Origin: Isoetes taiwanensis
Taxonomy: Eukaryota; Streptophyta; Lycopodiopsida; Isoetales; Isoetaceae
Direction of reading: 5' to 3'
Assembly: GCA_021234155.1 (NCBI GenBank)
Contig: JAJEKV010000093.1
Span: 1,302,001-1,366,000 of the forward strand
Length of the DNA stretch: 64,000 nucleotides
Below, in pieces: positions 58,201-64,000 of this stretch. A program made the translations under genes and the position numbers. The stretch's first letter is position 1. The number at the start of each line of letters is the position of its first letter. The notes under the pieces were generated by a model. It saw only the letters and a program-made list of their open reading frames with translations, had not been told where the DNA came from and made no database searches.

Positions 58201-61200
58201 GCCGACTTTGATTCGAAGCAGCTTCAAGGCGATCTTTTTGTTTCAGGCTGGTAAGCCACTAACGTGGCCTTTTGTTCTAATCCTTTCAACAAGAATGATG
58301 ATTTTGCTACAACAAATCACATTGAAAGGGCGCGCCTATAAGATGGAGCAAAAATGAAGTGCGAATTAGAAAGATGTTGTTTTGGTTTTTGTAAGCAGTC
58401 TTTCCAGTTGGAACTTTTGATCAGATCCCCTCCTCTTACTCTTTCTTGCTAGCCAAAAGATTTAGGGATGATTTCTTGGAAGGAGGCAGAGTAAGTTCTA
58501 GATCATAATTCTACAGTTTTAAAATAGGATTTGCCGAGCTAGGGATCGCTGTGTCTCTAGCTTATTGCAGGTTGGCTAATGGCGTATCCCGACAATGCAA
58601 CGCCTCCTTTTAATCTCATATTTGGTAGCAAAGTTGCAGAATTTGATCATAGTTTGAAGCATATTGGCTTCTCTGAGCAATTTCATTGGAAAAGATAATT
58701 CCGTATTCATCCTAATTGAAACTAAGGTAATTTCAATTGCAAACTAAGTCTATACTAAGGTAAAGTTAGGATGATAATAAATACAAAAAGCTCTTTCGAT
58801 CAGATCAATACAAAAAGTTCTTACCTTCGAAAAAAACATTTCATTTACTAGTTTCTTACTAGTTGGATTACAATGTTCCTACTCCTAGGAATGGCAAATT
58901 CGTATGTTTCTCAAGTTCAACTAAAACGAGTTTACTTTTAAGAATATGCATAATGATAAATTTAAGGAGCTCAGGGAACAGCTCAAATCGAGTAGCATTT
59001 TTCCTCTGGAACTTTCTCGATGATAATAAAATATTGGTGTTTAACATCATCCGGCCCAAATCCTAATTGAAACTAACGTAATTTCAATTGCAAACTAAGT
59101 CCACTAAGTCTATACTAAGGTAAAGTTAGGTTGATAATAAATACAAAAACTTCTTCCGAACTGATCAATACAAAAAGTTCTTACCGTCGGAAAAGAAACA
59201 TCTCATTTACTAGTTACTTTACTAGTTGGATTACAATAGGAATGGCAAATTCGTATGTTTCTCAAGTTCAACTAGTTGGGTTACATTTTTCCTCTGTGCT
59301 CTGGAACTTCCTCGATGATAATAAAGTATTGGTGTTGATTCAAAGAGGATCATGATTGAATTCAGATAAATTGTCTTTTACTATCCATGAAGATCACGAG
59401 GTCTCTGGAGATCCAATACAAATACAAGGAGAGCAGAATAAGCCCTATGTAGGTCTAACGCAAGGAGAGCACAATAAGCCCCAAGGGTTTTCAAGATAAA
59501 ACTTTATAGTTTAAGACTTATTGATGAATGTGCACATGTCAATTTGTTACCGCCAGGCATACCTGGGTTCATTGACATAGAATCTCTATAGTATAAGATG
59601 CTAACATCATCGCTAGTACAGACATCTACAAGAGCACATTTAGTAGCTGATTAGGTGTAATCAAATTGACATATTTTGCTATGATAGTCCATAGACTGGA
59701 CAACTTTTAAGAGTATTCATGTGGACTACAAAGTAGTGTTGAATTATCATGTGCTTCATAATATCAAGGCATTAGCATCCCAACATTTTATTAAAAAAGC
59801 AAACATCTAAGTTTTGTTTCTAGCGAGTGCTATTATACGCATGCATGATTATTATCGCATGCATGATCCCTCAACATTCCATTTAGAGGTGAAAAAATGG
59901 TTTCTTGGCGCTTTGCTCGCACGGTTTTTTGGCAACAATAGAGAGAGGAGGTCTGCCCTTCTCTCTCTCTCTGTCCCAAGATCGCTACAAATACCTTTGC
60001 AATTTCAAGTCATGCTTGGATGTTAGTGGGTTTTGCCTAAGTGATTCGAGGTTCTTTTTCTCCAAAGATTTTGCCGACTTTGATTCAAGCGCCTTCAAGG
60101 CATCTTTTGTTTCAGTCGGTAAGCCACTAACGGGCCTTTTGTTCTAATCCTTTCAACAAGAATGATGATTTTGCTACAACAAATCACATTGAAAGGGCAC
60201 TTATAAGATGGAGCAAAAAATGAAGTGCTAATTAGAAAGATGTTGTTTTGGTTTTTGTAAGCGCCTTTTCCAGCTTGAACTTTTGATCGTATCCCTCCTC
60301 TTTACTCTTTCTTGCTAGCCAAAAGATTTAGGGATGATTTCTTGGAAGGAGGCAGAGTAAGTTCTAGATCATAATTCTACAGTTTTAAAATAGGATTTGC
60401 CGAGCTAGGGATCGCTGTGTCTCTAGCTTATTGCAGGTTGGCTAATGGCGATCCCGACAATGCAACGCCCCTTTAATCTCATATTTGGTAGCAAAGTTGC
60501 GTAATTTGATCATAGTTTGAAGCATATTGGCTTCTCTGAGCAATTTCATTGGAAAAGATAATTCCGTATTCATCCTAATTGAAACTAAGGTAATTTCAAT
60601 TGCAAACTAAGTCTATACTAAGGTAAAGTTAGGATGATAATAAATACAAAAAGCTCTTTCGGGATCAGATCAATACAAAAGTTCTTACCTTCAAAAAACA
60701 TTTCATTTACTAGTTTCTACTAGTTGGATTACAATGTTCCTACTCCTAGAATGGCAAATTGCATGTTTCTCAAGTTCAACTAAAACGAAGCTTACTTTTA
60801 AGAATATGCATAATGATAAATTTAAGGAGCTCAAGGAATGGAATGTTTCAAATCGAGTAGCATTTTTCCTCCGAACTTTCTCGATGATAATAAAATATTG
60901 GTGTTTAACATCATCCCCAAAAAAAAAAATTGAAACTAACGTAATTTCAATTGCAAACTAAGTCCACTAAGTCTATACTAAGGTAAAGTTAGGGTGATAA
61001 TAAATACAAAAACTTCTTCCGAACTGATCAATACAAAAAGTTCTTACCGTCGGAAAAGAAACATCTCATTTACTAGTTACTTTACTAGTTGGATTACAAT
61101 AGAATGGCAAATTCGCATGTTTCTCAAGTTCAACTAGTTGGGTTACATTTTTCCTCCTCGCGGCTCGAACTTCCTTTTTGATGATAATAAAGTATTGGTG
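55252..61200 (+). repeat. Tandem array of three ~1.9-2.2 kb units, right copy
   Basis: Units start at 55252, 57466 and 59335 with TTGATTCAAAGAGGATCA, matching the left array in order and number. Units 1 and 2 here are very alike over the TTGCCTGCGCCGGCGGCTTTG block (about 55815 and 58045), which is scrambled in left units 2 and 3 and right unit 3. Unit 1 again carries the extra RT piece at its end. Confidence 0.9.
56940..57465 (-). pseudogene. Second partial RT remnant, right copy
   Basis: Counterpart of 7342-7833 and near-repeat of 54770-55250. It is better preserved than the left counterpart (ACTCCGCCTGCATGTTGTCT is intact). It ends in a run of T followed by a G-rich run (57387-57438). Confidence 0.75.
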
Positions 61201-61651
61201 TTTAACTTACCACCACCACCCCCCCTGGGCTCCCCCAAACCCAAATGGATGTAAAACTCCTGGTCTGCCTAGTTGAAACAATATGATGGATGTGTCAAAC
61301 AATTTCTAGCAATTTCATTGGAAAAGATAAATCCATATTCATCCTATTGTAATTATTATTACTCCAATCGTAGTTCATTTCTCGTTTCTATAGTTGATCT
61401 CCTTCTCAATGTGGCAATGCACATAACAATATAACAATTCTTCTCCTTCTCAATGTCATTCTAAAGTGTGTCTATATTATTTGTTTAACCTAGAAAACTT
61501 AATAGGAGACAAATAATGTCTTCAACAACAATAGAATGGAGTAACACATAATATTACCGGGAACCATACAAACACTAAGTTATTGGATATTTTGGCCGTA
61601 ATAGGGAATAATACAGGCCACTAACTTAAAAATAAGAGAGAATCTTTGTAG

Positions 61652-61905
61652 CCAAGGTGAATAAAAAGCATGCTACATGGTTCTTCGTTGATCCAGCTCA
61701 AGGTGAAGGAGTTTTCTGGTACTTGTAAGTTGCATTTAGACAATCTTATCTTATATGCTATTGTTTCAGTTTGCTGATGTTACTTATCAAGGAATCTCAT
61801 AATTTTCTTTTTAGTCCTAAACGCCAAAATTGGCCTTTACATGGTTACAAGGGAAATGGAATGACTTTTGATGAATATGTGAATAGAACTGGGAACAAGA
61901 TGTAA
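61652..61905 (+). other. Two exon-like blocks of an unrecognised gene, right copy
   Basis: Exon 61652-61724 (after TTTGTAG, before GTAAGT) reads KVNKKHATWFFVDPAQGEGV followed by F-W-Y. It joins in phase to 61815-61905 (after CTTTTTAG), which reads PKRQNWPLHGYKGNGMTFDE and ends in a TAA stop. Splice sites and phase agree (TT joined to T makes Phe), which supports a real gene end. No family is recognised. Confidence 0.4.
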
Positions 61906-61971
61906 TCTAGTCTGGGCCATTGATTGAAATATGGAACTAAGTTAGTGATGCATGCAGGGGATAGTGGCAGA

Positions 61972-63780
61972 ATGTCAGGAATGATCAGAGGGATCTTTGC
62001 ATATGTGATGTTGATGAATGTTGTACATGCTCAGCTGAGGAATGGCTTCTATAGCTCCACTTGTCCAATGGCCGAGCAGGTGATCAGGCAGGCCGTATAT
62101 GCCAAGTATGCGAAGAACCCCGTTGCAGGACCAGGCACACTTCGTCTTTTTTCTTCCATGATTGCATGGTTCGGGTCAGTATATCTTCTCTTCAAATTTT
62201 AACTCAATTTTTACTCCTCACAGTAATTTCCACAGCCCTCTTCTTCTTCCCTCATATTCCATCAAATAGCTTGGGCAGTTACCTCCTTCACTACATAAAT
62301 AGAACATCACCAATAGATGGAAATTCATTCATATGTAATATCTAGATATAAGCAAAAAATTCTTTCTGTTCAAAGGTATGAGAGCTGTATATGTATGTGT
62401 AAGAAAACTAAGGTGCCTTATGTAGGCTGCTTCCAAATTCGTCCACAGCAAATCCTTGGCTTAATTTTTGCCATAACCAGACAACCAATGGCCTTTTGGA
62501 CCTAAAAGCTTCAAATTCCTATCATCAAAATCTACATTAAAATTAGAGGTAACATCATCAGTTGCAGAATTGCTAGATCATAGTTGCATAACACGGATCA
62601 TAACCATGTTTTGTATTGAAATTTCTGAATAATAAACTCGATTTCTGGATAGCAATGTAAGATTCAAAAGCCTGCTGCTTCAGAAAGATATGTATGACAG
62701 AGATGAAATGCACTACTTAGAACTTTCGGCATCATGCAGGGTTGCGATGGATCGGTGTTGTTGACTTCCACGACAGAAAATAAAGCAGAAAGAGATGCAG
62801 AAGAAGGCTTGTCGTTACCCGGTGATGGCTTCGACACTGTGATAAAGGCCAAGGCTGCCGTAGAAGAAGCCTGCCCTGAGTTGTGTCTTGCGCTGATGTG
62901 CTCGCCATAGCCACCCGCGACCTGATAGCTTTGGTACAAACCCTAACCCTAATTCTGGAACACCATTTTTTTTTTTTTCTTTTTTTTTTTAGTCATGGGG
63001 TCACTTCTTTTTGCTTTGGGTTTACAAGATGGGTGGGCCTTCCTATGCCGTCCAAACTGGCCGCAGAGATGGCACAATTTCTCTGGCTTCTGAGGTTCCC
63101 TCTAATGTACCTACTGGCAATGCCTCTCTTACTACACTCACTTCAATTTTTGAGCAGATGGGCTTAAGTACATTTGACTTGGTGACTCTCTCTCAGTAAC
63201 ATGATGCCTAATTATCTCCATCGATCTAATCTCTATAGATCAAAAGCTCATGTTTAAGGTTTTCCAACAGCTTTGTTCAATAGAATAATGGAACATACAT
63301 ATAATTTATAGCAAATAAACAATCATCCCTGCATGCAGTTAATGTCAAAAAATCTATGAACCTAACATATGCAAAGAATTTGTGGTGTTCTAGGTGCCCA
63401 TTCCGTTGGTGTCGTACATTGCAATCAATTTGCAAACCGTCTTTACCCTCAAGTAGACTCCGCCACGACCATCAATTTGTCAAGGTCTCAAGGCCAGCCA
63501 CCCACCAAATGTCGATGATAATATCGTTATCAATTTTGATTCTACAACACCTAGAACCTTGACAATGGTTACTTTCAAAGTCTTGCACAACACAAGGGAG
63601 TCCTCCCCTCGATCGGTATTGTTTGACTCTCCAACAACACGCCAAATTGTGCAATGGCATGCCTTCAGCAATATCTTCTTCACAAGGAGTTTTGTTGATT
63701 CTATAACTAAACTGGGTAATGTTGGCGTTAAAGTGGGCCAGGAAGGAGAAATCAGAAAATTTTGTGATCGTGTTAACTAG
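61972..63780 (+). pseudogene. PRX: Class III peroxidase, right copy, frame broken
   Basis: Second copy of the gene at 12342. Exons correspond to 61972-62174, 62740-62933, 63029-63195 and 63394-63780. Relative to the left copy, exon 1 has two extra T in the run before the distal His, exon 2 lacks one G near 62877, exon 3 ends with an altered donor (CTCTCTCAGTAAC in place of CTCTCAGGTAAC), and exon 4 is 5 bases shorter, with changes at CTG sites near 63475-63500 and at a CAG near 63613. As written it cannot encode a full enzyme. Because several breaks lie in homopolymers or at CAG/CTG sites, read error is a serious alternative to real pseudogenisation. Confidence 0.85.
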
Positions 63781-64000
63781 AATATAAGAGATAGAGATAT
63801 GATATTTTGTTTTTGGTTAACCACCTAATTTTTCAATAAGTTATCTGTTGTAGATAACGTGATGTAACTCTTGAAACCTTTCGTATATAAAGTTAGATTT
63901 TCCATAATGGATGATGAGTATTGCAGCTATATGTAAGTAACAGTGTATGTAAGTGATGATGACACCTTTCGTATATAAAGTTAGATTTTCCATAATGGAT

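Larger units (their letters stand above)
49651..64000 (+). repeat. Right copy of the >14 kb duplicated segment
   Basis: Second copy of 1-14372. It begins at the AT-rich tail of the LINE remnant (near 49651) and runs off the window. The offset drifts only between about 49,607 and 49,650 bases along its length, showing small indels and no rearrangement. It is cleaner than the left copy in the tandem-unit and RT regions (for example 54660-54690) but worse in the LINE zinc-finger region, the acidic ORF and the peroxidase exons. Confidence 0.95.

Overview
The window looks like nuclear DNA of a land plant with a transposon-rich genome. The evidence is a class III secretory peroxidase with the three-intron layout typical of land plants, a plant-type Rad21/Scc1 cohesin gene with many short introns, LINE, SINE, hAT-like and Harbinger-like elements, and a Ty3/Gypsy chromovirus. 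The species cannot be told from the sequence; a non-flowering plant is possible but not shown.

Layout. Positions 1-14372 and 49651-64000 are two same-strand copies of one segment about 49.6 kb apart. The segment holds, in order: the 3' part of a LINE (minus strand), a tRNA-like SINE, a small acidic ORF, a hAT-type MITE with a perfect 8-bp target duplication, a second LINE reverse-transcriptase remnant (minus), three tandem units of about 1.9-2.2 kb, two exons of an unrecognised gene, and a class III peroxidase gene (plus). The left peroxidase is intact (317 codons in four exons). The right one has indels in all four exons.

Between the copies: a LINE 3' end (14.5-15.5 kb), gene-poor DNA, a Rad21-type cohesin kleisin gene on the minus strand (19.9-23.3 kb), AT-rich DNA with a Harbinger-like MITE and a ~190-bp tandem repeat, then transposon-derived DNA from about 28.9 to 46.6 kb. 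That stretch includes a broken chromovirus pol (protease, RT, RNase H, integrase, chromodomain), an LTR-like start after a polypurine tract, a transposon-type protein remnant with a repeated domain, minisatellites, and hairpins built on AAATGGCGC. The last 3 kb before the right copy show no gene.

Reliability. Many frame breaks may not be biological. Where the two copies differ, differences repeatedly sit at CAG, CTG or CCG sites. The same lesion (CAG read as CG) hits invariant codons of the single-copy chromovirus. I read this as probable long-read consensus error at CHG-methylated cytosines, so pseudogene calls here are provisional. Working host genes supported by the sequence are the left peroxidase and, probably, the cohesin gene. 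Everything else is mobile, repetitive or unrecognised.
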